Assembly: GCA_039812545.1 (NCBI GenBank)
Contig: JBDIAR010000031.1
Location: 1-21,924 of the forward strand
Length of the DNA stretch: 21,924 bases
Source: JBDIAR01 sp039812545
GTDB lineage: Bacteria; Actinomycetota; Actinomycetes; Actinomycetales; Dermatophilaceae
Reading direction: 5' to 3'
In this document: positions 7,207 to 14,719 of the stretch, piece after piece
Numbering within the stretch: position 1 is the stretch's first letter
Layout: every line of letters begins with the position of its first letter
Position numbers and translations under genes: made by a program
Notes under the pieces: model-generated
The model's database searches: none
What the model was told of the DNA's origin: nothing
The model's input: the letters and a program-made list of their open reading frames with translations, nothing else

Positions 7207-7462
7207 GTCGCCCCTCCCCGACTGTGCCGAACCCTCCCCAGGGCCGGCGTATCGCACACCGACAGTCTCCACCACGGAGCATTCTTTACCAAGATTTGTA
7301 GTTCTGCTGGCGGAGCGCTGGACTTCCACGTCCTAGCGTCTCAGGTGCCTCGCCCTTCCCGTTCATCCGGGAGGCCGAGAACCAGGAAGATCCGGCTGGA
7401 TCTGGTTGGGGACCGGCCGGAGTCCGCGGCGGGGCCGGAGCACCCCGGGGGTTTGTTGGACC
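7207..7462. promoter_or_regulatory. Divergent sigD/whiB3 intergenic region
   Basis: About 256 nt separate the sigD leader from whiB3. It includes the most AT-rich stretch of the neighbourhood (about 7282-7312, around attctttaccaagatttgtag), where promoters for both directions would be expected. I cannot assign confident -35/-10 pairs on either strand. A G-rich segment (7411-7460) precedes whiB3. Confidence 0.5.
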
Positions 7463-7744
7463 ATGCAGGACACGCGGCAAGGCGTACCCTTCCCGCCCCG
7501 CTGGGGCTGGCAATTGAGCGGTTCGTGTCGGGGGATGGACCCGAGCGGGTTCTTCCATCCCGAGGGCGAGCGGGGCAACCAGCGCCGCAGCCGCGCCGAC
7601 GGCGCCAAACAGGTATGCCGAGACTGTCCAGTTCTCCTCGAATGCCGGAACCATGCCCTCGCCGTGCGCGAACCGTACGGCGTGTGGGGCGGGTTGAGCG
7701 AGGAGGAGCGCGCGGCCTGGTATGCGCAGCGCCGGGCCGGCTGA
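7463..7744 (+). CDS. whiB3: WhiB3-type iron-sulfur transcriptional regulator
   Basis: A 93-residue Wbl protein with the four Fe-S ligands Cys22, Cys52, Cys55 and Cys61 and the GVWGGLSEEE turn (73-82). It would bind a [4Fe-4S] cluster and act with the primary sigma factor on redox or developmental genes. The segments WGWQLSGSCRGMDPSGFFHPEGERG (14-38, read in parts) and EPYGVWGG are WhiB3-like, and adjacency to sigD and groEL fits the mycobacterial whiB3 position. ATG 7463 was chosen because family N-termini begin just before this; an in-frame TTG at 7406 is less likely. The Shine-Dalgarno is weak. Val51-Cys52 is written GTA TGC, where GTA is a rare codon created by a GTATGCC motif. Confidence 0.92.
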   Translation: MQDTRQGVPFPPRWGWQLSGSCRGMDPSGFFHPEGERGNQRRSRADGAKQVCRDCPVLLECRNHALAVREPYGVWGGLSEEERAAWYAQRRAG

Positions 7745-7774
7745 GCAGTCGCCGGCGGAGAACGTCGGAAGATG

Positions 7775-7813
7775 CGAGATGAGGGCCGCCCGGTCGGCGC
7801 GGCCCTCATCTCG
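7775..7813. terminator. Bidirectional intrinsic-type terminator between whiB3 and groEL
   Basis: A perfect 15-bp inverted repeat (7775-7789 with 7799-7813; arm CGAGATGAGGGCCGC) with a 9-nt loop sits between the convergent whiB3 and groEL stops. No long T-tract follows on either strand, as is common in actinobacteria, but position and stem perfection support a shared terminator. Confidence 0.85.
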
Positions 7814-7832
7814 TTGGGTCAGCTGATCGACC

Positions 7833-9449
7833 TCAGTGTCCGTGGCCGTGGCCGTGGCCGGCCGCCGCCTCGGGCTCTTCTTCCTTCTTCTCCACGACGA
7901 GGGTGTCCGTCGTCAGGATCATCGAAGCGATCGAGGCCGCGTTGCGCAGCGCCGACCGGGTCACCTTGACCGGGTCGATGACCCCGGCGGCCACGAGGTC
8001 GCCGTACTCACCGGTGGCCGCGTTGAGGCCCTGGCCGATCGGCAGGTCGGCGACCTTGGCGGTCGCGACGTAGCCCTCCATCCCGGCGTTCTCCGCGATC
8101 CAGCGCAACGGCTCGCGGGTCGCCTTCTTCACGATGGCGGCCCCGGTGGCCTCGTCCCCGGTCAACGCCAGATCGTCGATGACGGTGGCGGCGTGGATGA
8201 GAGCGGTACCGCCACCGGCGACGATGCCCTCCTCGATGGCCGCGCGGGTCGCCGAGATGGCGTCCTCGATGCGGTGCTTCTTCTCCTTGAGCTCGACCTC
8301 GGTGTGCGCGCCGACCTTGATGACGCAGACGCCGCCGGCCAGCTTGGCGAGCCGCTCCTGGAGCTTCTCGCGGTCCCAGTCGGAGTCGGTGCGCTCGATC
8401 TCGGCCTTGATCTGGGCGATCCGGGCGTCGACCTCGGCCGAGCTCCCGGCGCCCTCGACAACCGTGGTGTTGTCCTTGGTCACCACGACCCGGCGGGCCT
8501 GACCGAGGTCGTCCAGACCGATGTTGTCGAGCTTGAGACCGACCTCCTCGGCGACGACCTGGCCGCCGGTGAGCACGGCAAGGTCCTGCAGCATCGCCTT
8601 GCGGCGGTCGCCGAACCCGGGTGCCTTGACGGCGCAGACGTTGAACGTGCCGCGGATCTTGTTGACCACCAACGTGGACAGCGCTTCGCCGTCGACGTCC
8701 TCGGCCACGATGAGCAGCGGCTTGCCGGACTTGACGACCTTCTCCAGGATCGGCAGGACGTCGGCGATGGCCGAGATCTTGCCCTGGTTGATCAGGATGT
8801 AGCAGTCGTCGAGGACGGCTTCCATCCGCTCGGCGTCGGAGATGAAGTACGCCGAGATGTACCCCTTGTCGAACTGCATACCCTCGGTGAAGGTGAGTTC
8901 GGTCTGGGTGGTGGAGGACTCCTCCACGGTGATGACGCCGTCCTTGCCGACCTTGTCGAAGGCCTCGGCGATCGTCGAGCCGATCGTCTCGTCCTGCGCG
9001 GACAGTGAGGCGACCGCGGCGATCTGGTCGTGGCCGTCGACCTCGCTGGCGTTGGCCAGCAGCCGGTCGTTGACGGCCGAGACGGCCTTGTCGATGCCGC
9101 GCTTGAGAGCGGCGGGGGCCGCGCCGGCGGCGACATTACGCAGGCCCTCGCGGACCATCGCCTGGGCCAGCACCGTGGCGGTGGTGGTCCCGTCACCGGC
9201 GATGTCGTTGGTCTTGGTGGCGACCTCCTTGGCGAGCTGGGCCCCGAGGTTCTCGTAGGGGTCCTCCAGCTCCACCTCCTTGGCGATCGTCACGCCGTCG
9301 TTGGTGATCGTGGGTGCGCCCCACTTCTTGTCGATGACGACATTGCGGCCCTTGGGACCGAGGGTGACCTTGACCGCGTTGGCCAGGGCGTCCACCCCGC
9401 GTTCCAGCGATTTGCGGGCCTTGTCGTCGAATTCGAGAGTCTTCGCCAT
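7833..9449 (-). CDS. groEL1: Chaperonin GroEL, His-tailed GroEL1 type
   Basis: A 538-residue 60-kDa chaperonin forming the ATP-driven folding cage in the cytoplasm with GroES. Sequence marks are VTLGPKGRNVVIDK (28-41), the ATP site GDGTTT (85-90), the conserved AVKAPGFGDRRKAMLQDLA and VAGGGTALIHA. The usual Gly-Gly-Met tail is replaced by GHGHGHGH (531-538), the hallmark of the operon-linked GroEL1 of actinobacteria that have a second, unlinked groEL. The ATG lies 3 nt after the groES stop, so they are one operon under the CIRCE-controlled promoter. No GTATGCC motif lies in this gene, and Ala-Tyr uses GCG TAC. Confidence 0.98.
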   Translation of the reverse strand: MAKTLEFDDKARKSLERGVDALANAVKVTLGPKGRNVVIDKKWGAPTITNDGVTIAKEVELEDPYENLGAQLAKEVATKTNDIAGDGTTTATVLAQAMVREGLRNVAAGAAPAALKRGIDKAVSAVNDRLLANASEVDGHDQIAAVASLSAQDETIGSTIAEAFDKVGKDGVITVEESSTTQTELTFTEGMQFDKGYISAYFISDAERMEAVLDDCYILINQGKISAIADVLPILEKVVKSGKPLLIVAEDVDGEALSTLVVNKIRGTFNVCAVKAPGFGDRRKAMLQDLAVLTGGQVVAEEVGLKLDNIGLDDLGQARRVVVTKDNTTVVEGAGSSAEVDARIAQIKAEIERTDSDWDREKLQERLAKLAGGVCVIKVGAHTEVELKEKKHRIEDAISATRAAIEEGIVAGGGTALIHAATVIDDLALTGDEATGAAIVKKATREPLRWIAENAGMEGYVATAKVADLPIGQGLNAATGEYGDLVAAGVIDPVKVTRSALRNAASIASMILTTDTLVVEKKEEEPEAAAGHGHGHGH

Positions 9450-9452
9450 GGA

Positions 9453-9749
9453 TCAGCCCACGATGGCAAGGACGTCGCGCGCGGACAGGATGAGGTACTC
9501 CTCGCCGCCGTGCTTGATCTCCGTGCCGCCGTACTTGCTGTAGATGACGCGGTCGCCGACCTTGACGTCGAGCGGGATGCGCTCGTCGCCGTCCTCGTTC
9601 CACCGGCCGGGGCCGACGGCGACGACTTCGCCCTCCTGCGGCTTCTCCTTCGCGGTGTCCGGGATGACCAGGCCGGAGGCGCGAACCTGCTCGGCCTCGA
9701 CGGACTTGATGACGATGCGGTCCTCCAGCGGCTTAAGCGAAACCGACAT
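9453..9749 (-). CDS. groES: Co-chaperonin GroES
   Basis: A 98-residue GroES: VSLKPLEDRIVIK at the start, the mobile loop that docks on GroEL (about 18-33, EQVRASGLVIPDTAKE), the roof-loop segment and the C-terminal EEYLILSARDVLAIVG. Length is typical. The ATG at 9749 is preceded by a good GGAGG (9759-9763 on the plus strand as cctcc). That Shine-Dalgarno abuts a small CCCC-GAA-GGGG hairpin in the mRNA (9762-9772), which could moderate initiation. It is first gene of groES-groEL. Confidence 0.98.
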   Translation of the reverse strand: MSVSLKPLEDRIVIKSVEAEQVRASGLVIPDTAKEKPQEGEVVAVGPGRWNEDGDERIPLDVKVGDRVIYSKYGGTEIKHGGEEYLILSARDVLAIVG

Positions 9750-9851
9750 GGGTGATGACCTCCCCTTCGGGGTACGCGAACTGTGTGAGTTCGATGGGTT
9801 TGTACTTGTCTGGTTGTCCGACCGCCGTCGCGGGTGCAGCCGGGCTGGGCT

Positions 9852-9878
9852 TTAGCACTTGGCCGGCGAGAGTGCCAG
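9852..9878. promoter_or_regulatory. CIRCE operator 2 (HrcA site), groES 5' leader
   Basis: TTAGCACTT-N9-GAGTGCCAG matches the CIRCE consensus TTAGCACTC-N9-GAGTGCTAA with 3 mismatches and the exact 9-nt spacer. It lies just downstream of the predicted -10, over or after the transcription start, a typical repressor position. Confidence 0.85.
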
Positions 9879-9892
9879 CCGCATACGAGAAG

Positions 9893-9922
9893 AATCTAGG
9901 TAGGCGATTAGCACTCGGTCAA
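9893..9922 (-). promoter_or_regulatory. groES-groEL promoter
   Basis: On the minus strand TTGACC (9922-9917) and TAGATT (9898-9893) are separated by 18 nt, a good primary-sigma promoter. The -35 lies in the spacer of the upstream CIRCE and the start would be near 9885, giving a leader of roughly 135 nt. Confidence 0.75.
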
Positions 9923-9934
9923 GTTGAGTGCCAG
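9908..9934. promoter_or_regulatory. CIRCE operator 1 (HrcA site), overlapping the groES -35
   Basis: TTAGCACTC-N9-GAGTGCCAG has a perfect left arm and two mismatches at the right end. It covers the -35 hexamer of the groES promoter, so HrcA binding would block polymerase. It is also within 50 bp of the divergent methyltransferase start. Confidence 0.93.
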
Positions 9935-9980
9935 CCGCGGGGGTCTCGGTGCCGCGGCCGGGCCCTGGCGGCGGGGCAGA

Positions 9981-11219
9981 ATGGCCTTCGTGGACCCCGG
10001 CCTGATCACCCGCCTCGCCTGCGCCGAGGGGTCCGCGGTGTTCGCGGCGATCGCGGAGTTGCTTCCGCGGGGGTATGCCGATTCGCAGGTGTTGCGGGTG
10101 CAGTCGGCGTTGCGGTCGGCCGGGTTCGACGCCGATCTCGTGGCCGCGGCACTCACCCAGGCGCGGTTGCGGGAGCGCGGCGCCGAGAAACTCGGGGCCC
10201 CCGCGGCGGGGATGTTCTTCACCGCCGACGGCCTCGAACAGGCCACCCGCCCGGCCGTCGCCGCCGAACACGCCCGCCGGTTCGTGGCCGCCGGCCTGTC
10301 CGAGGTCGTCGACCTGGGCTGCGGGATCGGCTCGGACGCGCTCGCCATCGCCGGCGCGGGCCTGAGCGTCCACGCGGTCGACGCGGATCCGGTCACCGCA
10401 GCGGTTGCGGCGCACAATCTGGCGGGTATGCCGAACGCTCGGGTGTCCTGCGCCCGGGCTGAGGACGTCGCGGCGCCCTCGCCGGCCGGGGTGTGGTTCG
10501 ACCCGGCGCGGCGGACCCCCGGTGTCGCCGACGCCGCCGGCCGGACCCGGCGGACCAACGCGTTGGAGTCGTTGTCGCCGTCCTGGGAGTTCGTCCTGGC
10601 GACGGCCGCGGCGCATCCGGCGACCGGGGCCAAACTCTCCCCCGCCATGCCGCACTCGGCGATCCCGGCCGACTGCGAGGCCGAATGGGTGTCCTGGCGC
10701 GGGGATGTGGTGGAGTGTGCGCTGTGGTGGGGACCGTTGCGCGCCGGGGCGGTTCGCAGTGCGCTGGTGCTCTCCCCCGCGGGCCGACACCGGGTGATCG
10801 ACGACGGTGGGCCCGCGGGGGCGCCGGGCGGTCCGGTCGATCGCTGGCTCTTCGAGGCCGACCGGGCGGTGGTGCGCGCCGGGTTGACCCGCGTGCTGGC
10901 CCGTCGCGTGGGCGGCCGGGAACTCGCCACCGATGTCGGCTATGTGACGGCACCGGCATACACGGACGTGCCGTGGGCGCGCGGTTTCGAGGTCCTCGAC
11001 GTCCTGCCCCTGCAGCCCAAGACCGTGCGCGCCTGGCTGCGGGCCCGCGGGCATCGCGGCGCCACGATCAAGGTCCGCGGCCTCAAACTGCACGAACCCA
11101 CGGTGCGGAAGGGCTTCGGGATCGGCACGGCATACGGCGACGACATCACCTTGATCCTGACCCGCGCCGGCACCGAATCGCTCGCCGTCGCCGTGCGCCC
11201 GGTAGCGTGCCCAGGGTGA
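9981..11219 (+). CDS. Class I SAM-dependent methyltransferase with THUMP-like domain
   Basis: A 412-residue protein with a helical N-terminal part containing AALTQARLRERGAEKLG (56-72) and MFFTADGLEQATR (78-90). A Rossmann methyltransferase core follows: SAM motif I VVDLGCGIGSDA (109-120), acidic motif II VDAD (133-136) and FDPARR (173-178) in the motif IV place. The C-terminal FEVLDVLPLQPKTVRAWLRARGHRGATIKVRG region, with its GFGIGTAYGDD tail, matches the actinobacterial THUMP-like family found beside groES. An RNA substrate is an inference from the THUMP-like domain. ATG 9981 follows GGCGGGGCAGA; GTG 9990 is an alternative. The gene diverges from groES and ends in a GTGA overlap with the next gene. 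I cannot assign a promoter; the CIRCE nearby may affect it. Confidence 0.85.
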   Translation: MAFVDPGLITRLACAEGSAVFAAIAELLPRGYADSQVLRVQSALRSAGFDADLVAAALTQARLRERGAEKLGAPAAGMFFTADGLEQATRPAVAAEHARRFVAAGLSEVVDLGCGIGSDALAIAGAGLSVHAVDADPVTAAVAAHNLAGMPNARVSCARAEDVAAPSPAGVWFDPARRTPGVADAAGRTRRTNALESLSPSWEFVLATAAAHPATGAKLSPAMPHSAIPADCEAEWVSWRGDVVECALWWGPLRAGAVRSALVLSPAGRHRVIDDGGPAGAPGGPVDRWLFEADRAVVRAGLTRVLARRVGGRELATDVGYVTAPAYTDVPWARGFEVLDVLPLQPKTVRAWLRARGHRGATIKVRGLKLHEPTVRKGFGIGTAYGDDITLILTRAGTESLAVAVRPVACPG

Positions 11220-12463
11220 GAACCAGCCCGAGCCGGTATGCCGGTGCCCTCGCCGGCGTCGCTCTGGTCGCCGGTGCCCTGACCGCCGGGTGCACCGCGT
11301 CCGGCGAGGTCGGCGGGCCGCCGTCCTCTCGCACCACGACCGATCCGACCGCTAACCCGACACCGACCTCCACGCCGAGCGTGAGCCCCGTCAGCCCCGT
11401 CAGCCCCGGGACCTCGAACCCGATGGCCTGTGCCGCCAAGGTCACCGCTGCGATGACCCGCGATCAACGGATCGGGCAGTTGCTCATGGTCGGGTTCCAG
11501 GCCGGGCAGCGGCCCGCGGCGCTGTCCGCCGTCCTCACCCAGACGCAGGTGGGTGCGGTCATCTATCTCGGCGGATGGCAGGACGCGGCCGTCGTCGCCG
11601 CGGCCTCGAAACAGCTGCAGGCGTCGGCGCCCGGTCCGGCCGGCCTGCTCATCGCCGCCGACCAGGAAGGCGGGGCGGTTCGGCAATTGCGCGGCGCGGG
11701 TTTCACCCAGACCCCGAACGCACTGGCGCAGGGCCGGTTGACGCCGCAGAGGCTGGCCGGGCTGACCGGCATCGTCGCGGCCGAGCTCACCACCGCCGGG
11801 GTCAACACCAATCTCGCGCCGGTCGCCGACGTCGTACCCGCGGGCAAGGTCGCCGTCAACCGACCGATCGGCTTCTACTCGCGCCAGTACGGTTCGGACC
11901 CGGAGCAGGTCGCCGCCGCCGTCACAACGGTCGTCCAGGCATACCAATCACGAGGCGTCATCGCCACGGTCAAGCACTTCCCCGGCCTCGGCCGGATCAC
12001 CGGCAACACCGACACCACGACGGTCGGGATCACCGACGAGCTCACCGGCCCCGACGATCCCTACCTCGGGCCGTTCCGCGCCGCCATCGCCGGTGATGTC
12101 GGGATGGTCATGGTCTCCTCCGCGCGCTATCCGCGGATCGACCCGGACAACCAGGCCGTCTTCTCCCGGGCCGTCGTCACCGACCTGCTGCGCACCAGAC
12201 TCGGGTATGCCGGTGTCGTCATCACCGACGACGTGGGCGCCGCCCGGGCGGTCGCCGCCGTACCCGTCGGCGACCGGGCGGTGCGCTTCGTGGCGGCCGG
12301 CGGGGACATCGTGCTGACCGCCGTCCCCGCGCACGCGGGAGTCATGGCGCAGGCGCTGCGGACCCGGGCCGAATCGGACCCGGCCTTCGCCGGGCAGGTC
12401 GACGCGGCGGCCCTGCGGGTGCTGTCCCTCAAGGGCCGGTTCGGCCTGCTGCACTGCGGCTGA
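11216..12463 (+). CDS. Glycoside hydrolase family 3 lipoprotein (NagZ-like beta-N-acetylhexosaminidase)
   Basis: A 415-residue exported GH3 protein. The GTG start overlaps the stop of the methyltransferase. A lipoprotein signal is visible (hydrophobic 9-24, LTAGC with Cys26), then a Ser/Thr/Pro linker (about 30-68), then the GH3 barrel with IGQLLMVGF (86-94), AADQEGG (147-153) and KHFPGLG (253-259). VITDDVGA (335-342) carries the probable nucleophile Asp338. It would sit on the outer face of the membrane and cleave beta-linked N-acetylglucosaminyl groups from wall fragments. In NagZ the acid/base dyad uses an Asp-Ser-His; here the loop reads Asp266-Thr-Thr, so the dyad His is missing and activity is uncertain. 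It converges on tsaD with only 14 nt between stops and no visible terminator. Confidence 0.85.
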   Translation: MRTSPSRYAGALAGVALVAGALTAGCTASGEVGGPPSSRTTTDPTANPTPTSTPSVSPVSPVSPGTSNPMACAAKVTAAMTRDQRIGQLLMVGFQAGQRPAALSAVLTQTQVGAVIYLGGWQDAAVVAAASKQLQASAPGPAGLLIAADQEGGAVRQLRGAGFTQTPNALAQGRLTPQRLAGLTGIVAAELTTAGVNTNLAPVADVVPAGKVAVNRPIGFYSRQYGSDPEQVAAAVTTVVQAYQSRGVIATVKHFPGLGRITGNTDTTTVGITDELTGPDDPYLGPFRAAIAGDVGMVMVSSARYPRIDPDNQAVFSRAVVTDLLRTRLGYAGVVITDDVGAARAVAAVPVGDRAVRFVAAGGDIVLTAVPAHAGVMAQALRTRAESDPAFAGQVDAAALRVLSLKGRFGLLHCG

Positions 12464-12477
12464 GTGCCGAGGTCCGG

Positions 12478-13527
12478 TCAGCGGGCCTGGGCGATCTCCA
12501 CCGGCATCGAGGAATCGGTCGGCAGGCCCAGCGGCGAGGGCGCCCGCCCCTTGGCCACCATGTCGGCGCCCAGCGCGGCGACCATCGCCCCGTTGTCGGT
12601 ACACAGTCCCGGTCGCGGCACCCGGATCCGGACCCCGGCCGCCTCCCCGCGCTCGACCGCCATCGCCCGCAGTCGCGAGTTCGCGGCCACCCCACCGCCG
12701 ATGAGCAGATCGGACACCCCGTGTTCGCGGCAGGCCAGCAACGCCTTGCGGGTCAGCACGTCGACGACGGCCTCCTGGAAACTGGCCGCGACGTCGGCGA
12801 CGGGCACCGGCATACCGGCCTGCTCGCGGGCCTGAACCCACCGCGACACCGCGGTCTTCAACCCCGAGAACGAGAAGTCGAACCGGTGGCGCTCCAGGTC
12901 GCGCCCGCTGGTCAGCCCGCGCGGGAAGTCGATGGCGACCGAGTCGCCGTCCCGGGCGGCGCGATCGATGTGGGGGCCGCCGGGGAAGGGCAGCCCCAGC
13001 ACTCGCGCCACCTTGTCGAACGCCTCGCCCGCCGCGTCGTCCAGCGTCGCGCCGAGCGGTCGCAGGTCGGTGGTGACATCGGGGACGAGCAGCAGCGAGG
13101 AGTGCCCGCCGGAGACGAGCAGCGCCATGGTGGGTTCGGGCAGCGGACCGTGTTCGAGGGCGTCGACGGCGACGTGCGCGGCCAGGTGGTTGACGCCGTA
13201 GATCGGTTTGCCGAGGGCGACCGCGAGCGACTTGGCGGCGGCCACTCCGACGAGCAGCGCGCCGGCCAGCCCCGGGCCGCTGGTCACCGCGATGGCGTCC
13301 ACATCGTCCAGAGCCACGCCGGCGGTGCGCGTGGCCCGCTCCAGGGCGGGGATCATCGCCTCCAGGTGGGCGCGGCTGGCCACCTCCGGCACCACCCCGC
13401 CGAACCGGGCGTGTTCCTCGACGCTGCTGGCGATGGCGTCGACGAGCAGGGTTCGGCCCCGGACGATGCCGACTCCCGTTTCGTCGCAAGAGGTTTCGAT
13501 GCCGAGGACCAGGGGTTGCTCGATCAT
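12478..13527 (-). CDS. tsaD: tRNA N6-adenosine threonylcarbamoyltransferase TsaD
   Basis: A 349-residue Kae1/TsaD protein that transfers the threonylcarbamoyl group to A37 of ANN-decoding tRNAs, working with TsaB and TsaE in the cytoplasm. It begins with LGIETSCDETGVG (8-20). Metal ligands His114 and His118 (NHLAAH) and Asp311 (CTDNGAM) are present, with SGGHSS (139-144) and the ATPase-like DDAAGEAFDKVA and GGGVAANSRLR. The ATG at 13527 overlaps the rimI stop as ATGA. It is the last gene of the glmS-to-tsaD operon. Confidence 0.98.
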   Translation of the reverse strand: MIEQPLVLGIETSCDETGVGIVRGRTLLVDAIASSVEEHARFGGVVPEVASRAHLEAMIPALERATRTAGVALDDVDAIAVTSGPGLAGALLVGVAAAKSLAVALGKPIYGVNHLAAHVAVDALEHGPLPEPTMALLVSGGHSSLLLVPDVTTDLRPLGATLDDAAGEAFDKVARVLGLPFPGGPHIDRAARDGDSVAIDFPRGLTSGRDLERHRFDFSFSGLKTAVSRWVQAREQAGMPVPVADVAASFQEAVVDVLTRKALLACREHGVSDLLIGGGVAANSRLRAMAVERGEAAGVRIRVPRPGLCTDNGAMVAALGADMVAKGRAPSPLGLPTDSSMPVEIAQAR

Positions 13528-14042
13528 GGGGTCTCCTTCGCCAGCAACCGGCGCATCACGACGGCGTCGACATCCTCGGGCTGGTAGTACCGGCGGCGCA
13601 CCTGCAGTCGCTCGAACCCGGCTCCGGCATACAGGGCCAACGCCGCCTCGTTGTCGGCGCGCACCTCCAGCAGCAGCGCCTCCGCCCCCGAGCTCACCGC
13701 CTCGACGACCAGGGCATCCAGCAGCCTTCGTCCGAGCCCCCGTCCTCGGTATGCCGGTGCGACCGCGATCGTCATCACGTCGGCGGTGTGCCCCGCCAGG
13801 TCGACCCCGGCATACCCGCAGATGTCGGGGCCCTCGGTCAGCACGAGGTAGCTGCGCCGGGGGCGGGCGGCGAGTTCGGCCCACCAGGTGCCCTCCGACC
13901 AGCCGTGCCCGCCGAAGAACTCCTCGTCGAGCCGGGCCAATCGAGGGATGTCGGTCCAGTGCACGGGCCGCAGCGCGAGGTCCGCGCCGAGGTCTGCGGC
14001 GAGGTCTGCGGCGAGGTCTGCAACCGGGCTGGCGTGACTCAT
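13524..14042 (-). CDS. rimI: Ribosomal-protein-alanine N-acetyltransferase RimI
   Basis: A 172-residue GNAT acetyltransferase. It carries the acetyl-CoA loop RGRGLG (99-104, in VAPAYRGRGLG), the LLEVRADNEAALALYAGAGF segment with Glu126 and Tyr138, and the FERLQVRRRYY tail typical of RimI. It acetylates the N-terminus of ribosomal protein bS18 and, in actinobacteria, possibly others. Its place between tsaB and tsaD is conserved. The ATG at 14042 overlaps the tsaB stop, and its own stop overlaps tsaD. The first 24 residues include a four-fold ADLA/ADLG repeat not expected in the family, so the core begins near residue 24. Confidence 0.95.
   Translation of the reverse strand: MSHASPVADLAADLAADLGADLALRPVHWTDIPRLARLDEEFFGGHGWSEGTWWAELAARPRRSYLVLTEGPDICGYAGVDLAGHTADVMTIAVAPAYRGRGLGRRLLDALVVEAVSSGAEALLLEVRADNEAALALYAGAGFERLQVRRRYYQPEDVDAVVMRRLLAKETP
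13977..14024 (-). repeat. 12-bp tandem repeat, four copies, in the rimI N-terminus
   Basis: Units of gaggtctgcggc (13989-14000, 14001-14012, then a variant 14013-14024, with a diverged copy at 13977-13988) encode Ala-Asp-Leu-Ala repeats before the GNAT domain. In-frame slippage is the simple explanation. Confidence 0.88.
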
Positions 14043-14719
14043 CGGGGCGCCTGGTTCCGGGCGGCCGTGGGGAGCGCGTCGGGGCGGCGCAGGTAGATCG
14101 GCTCGAGGTCGGTCATCGGGACGCCGGCGGCCAGGCGCGTCACGGCGAGGTCCGCCAGCGCGCCGGCGTCGACGTCCAGCAGCCCCACGCCGTGCGGGAG
14201 CGCATCGGGGTAGAGCAGCGGGCCGCGCCCGATCGTCGGGAGCTCTCGCACCTGCGGCGGCAGGTCGGCGGCGCGGGCCACCCCCGGCCCCGCGGAGGGG
14301 GTCGCGGTGGCGGTCGGCGTTCCGTCGCCGAGCGCATAGGTCGCCCAGTACACCTCTTTGCGGCGGGCGTCGGTGGCCACCAGAAAATCCCCGCGCGCTC
14401 CCGATCTGCGGTACTCGTGCGCCAGCGCATCCAGACTGGCAACCCCGTGCACGGGAATCCCCCGGGCATACCCGAACGCCCGCGCCGTCATGATCCCGAC
14501 CCGCAACCCGGTGAACGGCCCCGGGCCGATCCCGACGGCGACGTCGGTGACGTCGGCGGGAGTGGCCCCGATAAGTTCGAGGACGGCGGCGATCCCGGGC
14601 GCCAGGTGTTCGGCGTGCGCGCGGGCGTCGAGGGTGACGCACCGGTCGAGGACGCGGGTGCCGTCGTGGACGGCGACCGTGATGGCCGTCGTCGAGGTGT
14701 CCATGGCCAGGAGCAGCAT
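14039..14719 (-). CDS. tsaB: tRNA threonylcarbamoyladenosine biosynthesis protein TsaB
   Basis: A 226-residue Kae1-like protein that is the scaffold partner of TsaD in t6A37 synthesis. It has MLLLAMDTST at the start, VGIGPGPFTGLRVGIMTARAF in the phosphate-loop position, VASLDALAHE, and DARRKEVYWATY. It lacks the metal-binding His pair, as expected for TsaB. The ATG at 14719 shares its A with the tsaE stop (TGATG), and its own stop overlaps rimI. Confidence 0.97.
   Translation of the reverse strand: MLLLAMDTSTTAITVAVHDGTRVLDRCVTLDARAHAEHLAPGIAAVLELIGATPADVTDVAVGIGPGPFTGLRVGIMTARAFGYARGIPVHGVASLDALAHEYRRSGARGDFLVATDARRKEVYWATYALGDGTPTATATPSAGPGVARAADLPPQVRELPTIGRGPLLYPDALPHGVGLLDVDAGALADLAVTRLAAGVPMTDLEPIYLRRPDALPTAARNQAPR

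Noticed and set aside
12464..12477. Terminator between the convergent GH3 gene and tsaD
   Set aside because: Only 14 nt separate the stops and I see no stem-loop there.
12478..13884. Extended tsaD start upstream of 13527
   Set aside because: Extra residues are the shadow of rimI; the family start is MIEQPLVLGIETSCDET.
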